NCBI GenBank assembly: GCA_049509915.1
Contig: JBEKZL010000047.1
Location: 1-33,309 of the forward strand
DNA length: 33,309 nucleotides
From: JBEKYD01 sp049509915
GTDB taxonomy: Bacteria > Acidobacteriota > Terriglobia > Bryobacterales > Bryobacteraceae
Direction of reading: 5' to 3'
Under the pieces are notes generated by a model. The model saw nothing but the letters and a program-made list of their open reading frames with translations. It made no database searches and was not told the DNA's origin. A program made the position numbers and the translations under genes. Positions 22,146 through 30,842 of this stretch are shown one piece after another. Position 1 is the first letter of the stretch, and each line of letters begins with the position of its first letter.

Positions 22146-25100
22146 TCAATCCGCGGCGGGACCGGCTTCGTGGATGGCGTAGGGTTGTCTGGACTGGGAT
22201 GCCGCGGCCAACTGTTCCACCAATTCCCGGAGCTTCTCTCGCTCCAACGGTTTCGTCAGGTAGCCGTTCATGCCGGCAGCCAGGCAAATGTCGCGATATT
22301 CTGTTCTCGCGTGCGCGGTAAGCCCGAAGACAACGGGCTGGCGGTCGAGCGGGAGGCGTCTGCGGATTTCCCGCGTGGCGGCCAAGCCGTCGACCTCAGG
22401 CATCTGCACGTCCATTAAGACCAGGTCGTATGGATTCCTCAGCACGGCCGCGATGGCCTGCGAACCATCCGCCGCAAGATCCGCAATTACCCCGAGTTTC
22501 TTCAGCAGCGTGAGGGCGAGTCTCTGATTGACTACATTGTCTTCCGCCACCAGTACTCTTAACTGGTGTGCCGCGGCCACCGGTGTCTGCGGAGCCGTGC
22601 GCGGCGCCGCCGGTTCCGGCGCGTGGCCCATGACAACCGTGAACCTAAATCGCGTACCCTCGCCCAGCCTGGAGTCCGCCCGGATCGTTCCTCCCATCAG
22701 TTCGACCAGCAGTTTGGAGATCGCCAGACCCAGACCGGTTCCTCCGTAACGGCGGCTGATGGAGGCATCCGCCTGGCTGAATGATGAGAACAGGCGAGGC
22801 AGATGGTCGGACGCAATCCCGATACCTGTGTCCCGCACCTCGATGGCGATCGAATGCGTAGTCTCGTCCGGCCGCCCGATTACGGCGACTTCGGCCCCGG
22901 CCGGTTCGGCTTCGACCCGTTCCAGGCTGGCCGAGAGCACCACCTCCCCAGCACTGGTAAACTTCAGGGCGTTTGAAATCAGGTTCAGAATCACCTGCCG
23001 CAAACGAGTTTGGTCGCCGGCAACCCAGGCGGGCAGTTCCGGCGCCAGATCGCAAACCAGGCGCAGCCCTTTTTCGTCGGCCAGCGAGCGAAACAGCCCT
23101 ATGCTCTCTTCAAGGGAGCGTCGAAGCTGGAAGGGTGCGACCTCCAGTTCCAGTTTTCCGGCTTCCACCTTGGAGAAATCCAGAACGTCGTTAATCACCC
23201 TCAGGAGCCCATCCCCGGAAGAGCGGATCATGCGGACCACCTCCATCGCCTCGGCGGGGACCGGCATGGACTCCAGTAGCCGGCTCAACCCGATCACGCC
23301 GTTCAACGGCGTACGGATCTCATGGCTCATGGTTGCCAGGAATCGGCCCTTGGCATCGCTGGCCGCGTCCGCCCGCCGCTTCTCCTCCAGTACCTTGGTA
23401 CGTTCCGCTTCCAGCTCGGACGTCCGCTGCTGCACCGCCTCCTCCAGTTGACGGTTCCGGTGCAACAGCAAACGGTTCCTCCACAAGATGATGCCCCATA
23501 CCGCAGCTCCGGCAAACAGACCCGCGGCCGACCGCAACCACCAGGTCTCCCACCACCTCGGTTCGACCCGGAACTCCGCCGCGGCCAGTTTCGGCGAGAA
23601 AGGTCCGTCACGGACCCGCGATCGGACTTCCAGGCGGTGCAGGCCCGGGCCAAGGTCGGCGAAGGAGATGGTCCGCTCCGTGGTATCTATCCAACGCTCC
23701 CCGTCCAGCCGGTAAGCAAAGCGAACCAGTTGCTCGCTCTTGTAAGCCAGCGACGAGAAGTTAGCGTTGACAACCCGCGACTTCTGGTCGATCTCCAGTC
23801 CGGTGATGATCGGAGCGGCCACCGGCGGTCCCGAGAAGTTGCCGCCCGGAGGCCGGTAGTGCGCCAACCCGCCGCTGGTGCCGATCCAGACGCTGCCGTC
23901 CGGATCGGCCCAAAACGCCTCCCCGTCGGTGTCGTTCCAGATCAGCCCGTCTTCAGTGCTCAGATAGCTCCAGGAGCCGGCGGCCAGCACAGACACTCCA
24001 TTCGCACCGCCTCGCCAGAGGCGCCCTGACGCGTCAAAGCCGTGAAAGGCCGTGACTTCCACCGATAGGTCGTCGGCAGCGAAGACTGGTGTGGCACGAA
24101 CAATGCGATCTCCCGAGAATTCCACTCTCTCAATTCCGGCGTCGAGGCGGTGGTGCAGCCATAGAGCGCCGTCAGGACCGACCGTCGTGATGTATGGGTT
24201 GTCGCTCAGCAGTCCGTCGGCCTTCCGGTACCGGCGCCAGCGGTCTTGGCTGAGTCTCCACAACCCGTCGGGATTGGTGATCCACATGTTCCCCTGACGG
24301 TCTTCCGCCATGGCCCACGCCCCGTGATCGAAAGACGGAGGCTGATCGATGTGCTGGAAGCGAGCGGATACCGACGGCTGGTCGTTGCGAAAGACGCCGC
24401 AACCGGTGGCAACCCACAGCCTGTCCAGGTGATCCACGAAGCCGCGGTGCGAGGTACACCTGAGCCCCTCCGCTGCGCCAGACAGGCGAATTTTCCCGGT
24501 TGCAGGGTCGATACGTGCCACGCTTCCCGGCTTCACTACCGCCCAGATGGCGCCGTCGGCAGTCTCGCCCAACCAGCGCACGTTGTCGCCCCCTAAGCCG
24601 TTCTTTCTGGTCCAAGTCCTTGGTTGCCCGCTCCCGTCCAGCCGCGCCAGGCCCAGGGAGGTACCCACCCAGAGCGCGCCTTTCCTATCTCGTCGGATGC
24701 TCCAGATCAGGTCGGATGGCAGGCCTTGGGCCCTGGTCCAGGCTTCCCACTCGCCGTAACCCTGCCAGCGGGCCACGCCGGCCCCGATCAACCCCACCCA
24801 GATGGACCCTTCACGGTCTTCAAGGACGGCGCTGGTCATGGCGGTGCGCAGGCCCTGCTCCTCATCGATATCACTCCAGCCGCCTTCGCGGTGGACCGCA
24901 ACACCCTTGTCGGTCGGAACCATGAGCGATCCATCCCGGCCGGCTGTCAAGGCGCCCCAGAAGATGTTGGATGCGATGTCCGGGTTTTCCCGTACCAGCC
25001 GCGCCGCACCGGGCGGTTTTCGATAGAGTTTGCTGGGGCTGCGGGCCCATACCGAGCCATCCGGTGTGAAGCCAATGGCGTCCCACGCATCGTCCGGCAA

Positions 25101-25718
25101 ACCTTCCGCGGGCCCGAACCGGGACACGCGCCCGCCCTCCTCCACGCATAGCCGCCGCCCGCAGCCAAACCACAGTTGCGAGCCGTTCCGCGCAATTCCG
25201 CGCATGGCTGTGCCGGCAAGTTCGGGCCCCAACGGATAGGGCTGCGCCGCGAAAGAACCGTCACCTTTCGGCGCGGCAAGGTACAAGCCGGTGGGAGTCG
25301 CCACCGCTAGCCGTCCGCCCACGCCATCTGCCATTCGCTGCGCGCCGGACGTCATGCCGCTAAGCCCGCTGACCGGGTGGAACTTCTTCCCGTCGAAGCG
25401 GAAAATCTGCGCACAGGTATTGGCCCAGAGCGCTCCGTCCGCAGCCACGTGCAGGCCATGGACTTCGGAGATGCACGGCAAGCCTTCGGCGGCTGCCATC
25501 AGGCGAAAACGGGTGCCGTCATACCGGTACAGGCCCCCTTCCGACCCGGCCCAAATGTAACCGGCGCCATCCTGCGCCAAGGACAGTATGACCAGGTTCT
25601 GAAGCCCGTCGGCAGCCCCGTAGGTGCGGAAGCTGTACTGCTGGGCAACGCCAGAGCCGTTCCACGCCAGAATTACTGCGGCACACGCACCGAGGCTATG
25701 GCGCAAACACATCACCAT
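22146..25718 (-). CDS. Periplasmic two-component propeller hybrid sensor kinase with C-terminal receiver
   Basis: A 1190-residue hybrid sensor. After a signal sequence (about 1-26) two seven-bladed propellers are built from repeats such as LAQDGAGYIWAGSEGGLYRY and IRRDRKGALWVGTSLGLARL (about 30-640). A Y_Y_Y domain follows (about 650-715, FAYRLDGERWIDTTERTISF). A transmembrane helix (about 727-745) and a coiled coil lead to HisKA with the phospho-acceptor His799 (ATMSHEIRTPLNG), an HATPase domain (LISNALKFTSAGEV, DTGIGI, YGGTGLGLAISK) and a receiver with Asp1103 (LVLMDVQMPEVDG). It lacks the AraC output domain of Bacteroides HTCS proteins, so phosphate must pass to another partner. The ligand is unknown; sugars or glycans are typical. 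It is convergent with the importer genes. Confidence 0.93.
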   Translation of the reverse strand: MVMCLRHSLGACAAVILAWNGSGVAQQYSFRTYGAADGLQNLVILSLAQDGAGYIWAGSEGGLYRYDGTRFRLMAAAEGLPCISEVHGLHVAADGALWANTCAQIFRFDGKKFHPVSGLSGMTSGAQRMADGVGGRLAVATPTGLYLAAPKGDGSFAAQPYPLGPELAGTAMRGIARNGSQLWFGCGRRLCVEEGGRVSRFGPAEGLPDDAWDAIGFTPDGSVWARSPSKLYRKPPGAARLVRENPDIASNIFWGALTAGRDGSLMVPTDKGVAVHREGGWSDIDEEQGLRTAMTSAVLEDREGSIWVGLIGAGVARWQGYGEWEAWTRAQGLPSDLIWSIRRDRKGALWVGTSLGLARLDGSGQPRTWTRKNGLGGDNVRWLGETADGAIWAVVKPGSVARIDPATGKIRLSGAAEGLRCTSHRGFVDHLDRLWVATGCGVFRNDQPSVSARFQHIDQPPSFDHGAWAMAEDRQGNMWITNPDGLWRLSQDRWRRYRKADGLLSDNPYITTVGPDGALWLHHRLDAGIERVEFSGDRIVRATPVFAADDLSVEVTAFHGFDASGRLWRGGANGVSVLAAGSWSYLSTEDGLIWNDTDGEAFWADPDGSVWIGTSGGLAHYRPPGGNFSGPPVAAPIITGLEIDQKSRVVNANFSSLAYKSEQLVRFAYRLDGERWIDTTERTISFADLGPGLHRLEVRSRVRDGPFSPKLAAAEFRVEPRWWETWWLRSAAGLFAGAAVWGIILWRNRLLLHRNRQLEEAVQQRTSELEAERTKVLEEKRRADAASDAKGRFLATMSHEIRTPLNGVIGLSRLLESMPVPAEAMEVVRMIRSSGDGLLRVINDVLDFSKVEAGKLELEVAPFQLRRSLEESIGLFRSLADEKGLRLVCDLAPELPAWVAGDQTRLRQVILNLISNALKFTSAGEVVLSASLERVEAEPAGAEVAVIGRPDETTHSIAIEVRDTGIGIASDHLPRLFSSFSQADASISRRYGGTGLGLAISKLLVELMGGTIRADSRLGEGTRFRFTVVMGHAPEPAAPRTAPQTPVAAAHQLRVLVAEDNVVNQRLALTLLKKLGVIADLAADGSQAIAAVLRNPYDLVLMDVQMPEVDGLAATREIRRRLPLDRQPVVFGLTAHARTEYRDICLAAGMNGYLTKPLEREKLRELVEQLAAASQSRQPYAIHEAGPAAD

Positions 25719-25744
25719 ATTTCATATCGGCGGAAGTGCGAAGG

Positions 25745-25772
25745 ATTGTATTAACTAAAACCTCGCTGGAAA
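25745..25772 (-). promoter_or_regulatory. Possible promoter for the hybrid kinase
   Basis: On the minus strand TTTCCA (25772-25767) and TACAAT (25750-25745) are 16 bases apart, about 27 bases upstream of the kinase ATG at 25718. The -10 is good and the -35 poor. The remaining 211-bp gap to the chemoreceptor gene shows nothing else clear. Confidence 0.4.
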
Positions 25773-25929
25773 CCCGCCATTCCTGCTTCTGCACCGGCAG
25801 ATTTCAGGTGTCGGCGAGTGTGCGGCAGGAAAAGGGAGAGATCGCCGAATCCTTGGGAACGTGCTGGGATCTCGGCTCCAAAGGGGCGCCAGGTGTCAGC
25901 CTATTGGCGTAAGCCGATTGCGGGTTCAC

Positions 25930-27468
25930 TCAGCCCGTTCGTTTTCCCACCAGTTGGCTCAATTCCTTGATGGCTTCCATCAAGTGTTCCGATTGGGCAC
26001 TGAGTTCCACCGAAGCCGAGGCGCTCTGTTCGGCATGAGCGGCCACGCCTTGTGTGACCGAACTCATTTCAGACACGGCGCTGGCGACCCTTTCCATGCT
26101 GGCGCGCTGATCCTCCGCGGCGTGTGTGATCGATCCTACGGCTTCATCGAGCGGCTTGCCGCGGCTCTCGATTTCGCGCAGTCGTTTTACCACCTGCCCG
26201 CAGATTTCGGCGCCGCGTTGGGTGCGCTCGATGGCGTTTCCGACCAGCGTCGTGGTTTCTTTCGCCGAGGCCGCGCTTCGCTGAGCCAGGTTGCGCACCT
26301 CATCGGCCACCACCGCAAATCCGGCGCCGGCTTCTCCCGCCCGGGCGGCTTCCACGGCGGCGTTCAGTGCCAGAATGTTCGTCTGGAAAGCGATTTCGTC
26401 AATTGCCTTGACAATCCTGGCAACCCCCTGACTTGCCTCCCCGATTTCATCCATGGCATCGGTCATTCGTTTCATATCGGCCACGGCTTGCAAGGCAGCT
26501 TCACTGGTTTGTTCGGTAAGAGCCTTGGCCCGGCGGGCGCCATCGGTGCTGTTCCTGATTTTTTCCGATATGCTCCCAACCGAGCCGTTAATTTCCTCCA
26601 AAGAGGCGGCCTGTTCGGTGGCGCTCTGTGCCAGGCTTTGGCTGGCCGCGGCGATTTGACCGGCGGCGGAAGATGTCTCCGTGCTGGAGGCTCCCACCGT
26701 GTCTATGATTTCCGCGAGCGGCCGGATAATATCCCTTTTGCTATACCAATAGAAGCCGACGGCGGTCAAAATACCGATGGGGATCGCCCACAGCAGAGTG
26801 GTTATCCACGCCCCCGATTGTGCCTTGGCCGACGCCACACGGTCGACCTGGTCCAGATGCGCTTTCAACACGAAAGCGCCATGAATCTGTCCCCCTTTCC
26901 ATCCTTCCATCTTGTATCCGAGCGCGTCGTTGCCATCGTGGGTCGGGCTGTTAGCCGGGTCTCCATGGCAAATCAGACAATCCTCGGTGAGGCGGATCGG
27001 CCGGGCGTAGACGATCAGGTTCGCGCTCCGGTCGGCGGCGAAGTATTCTTCCTGGCCGCTGGCTTCGAGCGCATCCAGGATGGCAGCTTCTTCCGCGGTC
27101 GGTTCATTCCGGGAATCGCGGGCTTGACGTTTGGGAACCCTAAACTCAAAACCCTCCCGGTCGGCAACCTTATGGATGGAATTCCATGCAGCGACGACTG
27201 GGACACTATCGTATAGGCTGGTGTGCCGAAAGTCGCCGCCCTGCTTCGCGTCGCGCTCCATAGCCGCTTCGTCGAACGCATGCCGGGTCCGCAGACTAGA
27301 TATCGAACTGCGCACCTCCTCGGCCGCGGTCACCGCCGCCCTCATGGTATTGCGCGTCAGTTCGATTCCCTGATCGCCAATCACCCGGTGCTGCACCCAT
27401 AATGCCGTCAAGGTGCTCAGCACCACACTGCCGGTGGCTACGACGATCACTTTGCTTCCGATTGTCAT
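25930..27468 (-). CDS. Methyl-accepting chemotaxis protein with a c-type heme motif in its sensor domain
   Basis: A 512-residue chemoreceptor-like protein. The N-terminal helix (about 5-27) anchors a periplasmic sensor of the DUF3365/Tll0287 type (about 30-215). In it TEDCLICHGDP holds a C-x-x-C-H heme c attachment site (Cys164, Cys167, His168). A second membrane helix (about 222-242, TTLLWAIPIGILTAVGFYWY) leads to a long coiled-coil signalling domain. Its hairpin tip reads EIAFQTNILALNAAVEAARA followed by GEAGAGFAVVADEVRNLAQR, the universal kinase-contact tip. Probable sensing of redox state or a small gas or ligand at heme (inference from the family). No classical HAMP is evident, and the tail lacks a CheR pentapeptide. 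No che genes are adjacent. Confidence 0.93.
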   Translation of the reverse strand: MTIGSKVIVVATGSVVLSTLTALWVQHRVIGDQGIELTRNTMRAAVTAAEEVRSSISSLRTRHAFDEAAMERDAKQGGDFRHTSLYDSVPVVAAWNSIHKVADREGFEFRVPKRQARDSRNEPTAEEAAILDALEASGQEEYFAADRSANLIVYARPIRLTEDCLICHGDPANSPTHDGNDALGYKMEGWKGGQIHGAFVLKAHLDQVDRVASAKAQSGAWITTLLWAIPIGILTAVGFYWYSKRDIIRPLAEIIDTVGASSTETSSAAGQIAAASQSLAQSATEQAASLEEINGSVGSISEKIRNSTDGARRAKALTEQTSEAALQAVADMKRMTDAMDEIGEASQGVARIVKAIDEIAFQTNILALNAAVEAARAGEAGAGFAVVADEVRNLAQRSAASAKETTTLVGNAIERTQRGAEICGQVVKRLREIESRGKPLDEAVGSITHAAEDQRASMERVASAVSEMSSVTQGVAAHAEQSASASVELSAQSEHLMEAIKELSQLVGKRTG

Positions 27469-27541
27469 AAGAATGCGCCCGACCGTTTAGCTCATCACAG
27501 GGAACATATCGGAAGAACTCTTCGCTCGCAGTAGGGCGCCT

Positions 27542-27563
27542 TTCGTGGATTTTATTCCACGAA
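27542..27563. terminator. Perfect 8-bp hairpin between the exonuclease and chemoreceptor genes
   Basis: TTCGTGGA (27542-27549) pairs with TCCACGAA (27556-27563) around TTTTAT. It lies about 50 bases beyond the stop of the exonuclease gene on the minus strand. There is no T-tract after the stem, so it may be a transcript-end stabiliser or an operator for the chemoreceptor gene. Confidence 0.4.
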
Positions 27564-27611
27564 GAAGGACGGAACCGATATCGCCCGATGCGCTCGTTAC
27601 GCGGCCGCCCT

Positions 27612-28862
27612 TTACAAGTTCAACTGGCCCCGAGGGACGCGGGCGAGCCGCGCTTTCAGACGCTGTTCTCGGCGGCGCATCTCGGGCGTATCTTCCAGTG
27701 CCAGCGCGGCGCGGGCCATTTCGAGCGCCATGGCATAATTGCGCTGGCGGTGCTCGTAATCCTTGGCTAGCGCCTCGAGTGCGCGCACTTGATAAGGATT
27801 GCGCGATTGGGCCAGTTCGGCCACCGCGCCCAGAGCCGCTTCCTCCCTGCCCAACCGCCGTTCCAGGGCGGCCGCGTCCCAGAGCGTGCGAAACAGCAGA
27901 TGATCGGGAAGGCCGAGATCGACGGCGCGGCGGAGCAGGTCGAGGGCTTCCTGGTGCCGTTCCGCTTGGGCGAGCCAGCGCGCCAGCCCGACCAGGTCCG
28001 CCCCGTGGCGCAACGCCCGGGCGCCGGCCTGGGACCGAAACGCCTGCGGCACGATGGCCGTAAGGCAAGCCAGAGAAAGGATATCGATGGCGTTGTGATG
28101 GAAAATCGGCACCAGGCGAAAAGCCTCTTGCCGGCGCAGAAACTCAAAATAGCAATACGGGATCATTTCGCCGGGCAGGTCGCCCTGGCGCTCGACGCCC
28201 AATACCTGCTGCTCCAGGTCCACCAGGCGGCAGCTCTCCAGGCGCAGTTTCCACAACCGCCGCGCGCCGAACAGCAGATCCAGGTGCTCCATGCGGTCGA
28301 AAGGATGGCGCGCGCGCACCATCCGGTACCGGGTTTCGAGCAGCGGTTGATCGTAAGCCTTGCCGTTATACGTCACCATCACGTCGAAATCCGCCAGGTA
28401 CTCGGAAAGCCGGCACAATACCGACGCCTCTTCGCCATAATCGCGCATGAAGAACTGGCGCACGCGAAAACCGGAGGCGTCGATCGAACCGACGCCGATC
28501 AGAAATGCATAGGTTCCCGTGCCTCCGGCGAGGCCGGTGGTCTCGGTGTCGAGAAACGCCCATTTGGCGGGATGGACGGAGGCGATGGAGTCGCCCGAAA
28601 GCGGCGACAGCAGGTCGCCGGGCAACTCGAACAGGTCCCCGATGTCGATCGAGCCATGGCGCCGGTGCCGCTCCCAGAGCCGCTCCGTTTCGAAGTGCTC
28701 GCCGCTGGAGGTGCGCACCACCTCGCCCGAGATCAGCTCTTCCAGGAAGGCTCGCGAAGCCGCGTTGGCGCGGCGCGGCGCAGGCGAAGCGCCAGCGTAC
28801 TTCCGATCGATGCGCGCGATCCGCTGCCGGAGCTCGGCAAGCTGCTGCTTCAGATCCTCCAT
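27612..28862 (-). CDS. YprB-like ribonuclease H-fold exonuclease with C-terminal TPR-like helices
   Basis: A predicted DnaQ-type 3'-5' exonuclease of 416 residues. The N-terminus (about 1-25) is a short coiled coil (EDLKQQLAELRQRIARIDRK). The catalytic domain (about 95-270) shows the acidic motifs AFLDTETTGL, VTYNGKAYDQPLLETRYRM, HLDLLFGARRLWKLRLES and FHHNAIDILSLACL, the pattern of the RNase_H_2 family. The remaining part has tandem helical pairs (GLARWLAQAERHQEALDLLR, AVAELAQSRNPYQVRALEAL) typical of TPR. The frame is open to 28916, but ATG 28862 is better because a TATATT -10 sits at 28892-28887, inside the longer version. The substrate, RNA or DNA, is unknown. Confidence 0.85.
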   Translation of the reverse strand: MEDLKQQLAELRQRIARIDRKYAGASPAPRRANAASRAFLEELISGEVVRTSSGEHFETERLWERHRRHGSIDIGDLFELPGDLLSPLSGDSIASVHPAKWAFLDTETTGLAGGTGTYAFLIGVGSIDASGFRVRQFFMRDYGEEASVLCRLSEYLADFDVMVTYNGKAYDQPLLETRYRMVRARHPFDRMEHLDLLFGARRLWKLRLESCRLVDLEQQVLGVERQGDLPGEMIPYCYFEFLRRQEAFRLVPIFHHNAIDILSLACLTAIVPQAFRSQAGARALRHGADLVGLARWLAQAERHQEALDLLRRAVDLGLPDHLLFRTLWDAAALERRLGREEAALGAVAELAQSRNPYQVRALEALAKDYEHRQRNYAMALEMARAALALEDTPEMRRREQRLKARLARVPRGQLNL

Positions 28863-29171
28863 CTCCGCTTCGCTTTTTCTTTGCCTAATATAGCAAGCGT
28901 GGCGGTACGATACCATCCCGGCCCCAGGGCGATTCCGCCGGGCTACGATCGCCGGGATGTCGATGCTGCGCCGGAAAGCGGCGGCGACTGGTGTATCATG
29001 GCTGGAAACCGGTCAGTTTCAGAGAATCGTTTGCGGATCGCGCCTTTGTAATCGGGCGCCATCAATGCAATCCGCTATCGCGGTGAATTCCCGAGCGTCG
29101 GCGGCGAAACGGTGGTCCCGCCGGTGCGCCGGCTGGCACAACGTTCGGGATCGAATTGAGGTTAAGTCTTG
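28863..29171. promoter_or_regulatory. Divergent gap between the exonuclease and S10 genes, with a minus-strand -10
   Basis: This 309-base stretch contains no credible gene. On the minus strand TATATT (28892-28887) lies about 25 bases before the exonuclease ATG, with no strong -35 at 17 bases. On the plus strand TTGAGG (29156-29161) may act as ribosome-binding site for the S10 gene. No further structure was recognised. Confidence 0.4.
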
Positions 29172-30818
29172 ATGCGAGATGTCAGTAACGGAATGACCCT
29201 GTTGGCAATCGCGCTCGGGGTAAGTATTGTTGCCTCGGGCCAGGGCGGCAACGGCCGCGCCGGACGAGCCGCCCAAGCGCAACAGGTTGGAGCCCCGCAG
29301 GCCGGAGCGCCCGCGAATACGGCGGGGCGGGGCGACGCCGGCGATTTTTACAACTACGATACGGCGGCCGGTACAGGATGGGCGATCCCCGATGCCCCGC
29401 CCGCCGAAACGCATCAGAAGATCCCGGTCAACGGGGAAGCGCTGGCCTACACGGCGCGGGCCGGTTACCTGCCCCTGCGAAACGCGACCACGGGTCAACC
29501 CGAAGCCCACCTGTTTTACACCAGCTACACCAAGGACGGCGCCGGCTCGTCCCCGCGCCCGGTCTTGTTTTTCCTGGGCGGCGCGCCCGGAGTGGCGGCT
29601 GCTTGGCAGGAGTTCGGCGGGCTGGGCCCGAAGCGGATGAGGTGGATGAACGACGGCACCGCCGGGATGCCGCCCTTCGGGTGGGTGGACAATCCCCATA
29701 CGCTCCTCGGCCAGGCGGATCTGGTTTTCGTGAATCCGGTGGGGACGGCATTCAGCCGGCCCGACCAGCCGAACCGCGGCACGAGCTTTTGGAATACCGC
29801 CGCCGACGTGGCCTCGCTCGCGGAGTTCGTGCGGAGTTTTCTCAATACTTACAGTCGCCGCAATTCACCGCTCTTTCTGGCGGGCGAGGATTTTGGCACG
29901 GCGCGGGCGGCGGGTTTGGCCGCCTATCTCATCGAACACCAGACGCCGGTTCAGGGCGTGGTGTTGTTATCGATGGCCATGAGCCCCGACGCCGTGGCCG
30001 GCGACGAGCAATACATCACGCTGCTGCCGAGCCTGGCGATGGCCGCGTGGCATCACAAGAAGCTGGCGCCCGAATTGACCGCCATGAGCGCCGAACAGAT
30101 TTCCGGCCAGGCGCGCCAGTTCGCATCCCGCGAGTATCTGCACGCACTCTATAAGGGAGACCGCATGACGCCGGAGGAGCGCGCCAAGGTAGTTGCGGAC
30201 CTGTCGCGGTTGACCGGCCTCTCGAAGGCATTTATCGTCAACAACGATTTGCGTATCTCGCTCGACCGCTTCAACACGGAACTGCTGCTCGACCAGCGCC
30301 GTTCGCTCTCGAACTCCGATTCCCGTGTGACCGGCTTTGTGCCGGCCCCGGCGGGCGGGCGCGGATTTGGCGGCGGGCGGGGTGGCTTCGGCGCCCCTCC
30401 GGCACCCATCGATTTCAATCTGAGCCATCTGGCCGGCGGCTTTGAAACCGCCTACGATGCCTATCTGCGGCGCGAGCTCGGCTTCGACGGCAACGGAATC
30501 TTCTACCTTTCGAGCGGCGGCGTCGGCACCTTCACATCCACCGGGAGCGATGACGCCAGCCTGGCCATCGCTTTCGCCCGCAACCCCGGCCTGCGCCTTT
30601 TCGTGGGCATGAACTACTTCGATCTGAATGCGCCGTTCTACGCGGCCGAATTTACCCTGGCTCACCTTAGCGTGTCGCCGGAGGCGCGCGCCCATAACAT
30701 CACGGTCGGTCGCTTCGAGGCCGGACAGATGACCTATGTCGACAACAAGGCGCTGGCCGAACTCAAAGCCGGCCTGGCCAGGTTCATCGACGCAGGCGAT
30801 TTGCCGTCGCATAAGTAA
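29172..30818 (+). CDS. S10 serine carboxypeptidase-like protein lacking catalytic Ser and His (pseudoenzyme)
   Basis: A 548-residue exported member of peptidase family S10 (alpha/beta hydrolase fold). The signal is MTLLAIALGVSIVASGQG, followed by an Ala/Gly/Gln-rich linker. Family landmarks are YTARAGYLPLRNATTGQPEA, VLFFLGGAPGVAAAWQEFGG and FVNPVGTAFSRPDQP. The nucleophile motif G-E-S-Y-G reads GEDFG with Asp240 instead of Ser; the G-H-M motif reads EAGQM with Gln519 instead of His; only the Asp (Asp484, NYFDLNAP) is kept. It has a Gly/Arg/Phe-rich insert (about 394-415) absent from its neighbour. ATG 29172 is preceded by TTGAGG. The loss of two triad residues argues for a binding or regulatory role. 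The paralog starts 24 bp later. Confidence 0.88.
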   Translation: MRDVSNGMTLLAIALGVSIVASGQGGNGRAGRAAQAQQVGAPQAGAPANTAGRGDAGDFYNYDTAAGTGWAIPDAPPAETHQKIPVNGEALAYTARAGYLPLRNATTGQPEAHLFYTSYTKDGAGSSPRPVLFFLGGAPGVAAAWQEFGGLGPKRMRWMNDGTAGMPPFGWVDNPHTLLGQADLVFVNPVGTAFSRPDQPNRGTSFWNTAADVASLAEFVRSFLNTYSRRNSPLFLAGEDFGTARAAGLAAYLIEHQTPVQGVVLLSMAMSPDAVAGDEQYITLLPSLAMAAWHHKKLAPELTAMSAEQISGQARQFASREYLHALYKGDRMTPEERAKVVADLSRLTGLSKAFIVNNDLRISLDRFNTELLLDQRRSLSNSDSRVTGFVPAPAGGRGFGGGRGGFGAPPAPIDFNLSHLAGGFETAYDAYLRRELGFDGNGIFYLSSGGVGTFTSTGSDDASLAIAFARNPGLRLFVGMNYFDLNAPFYAAEFTLAHLSVSPEARAHNITVGRFEAGQMTYVDNKALAELKAGLARFIDAGDLPSHK

Positions 30819-30842
30819 GCCGCGCAATCAAGGAGCAATGTC

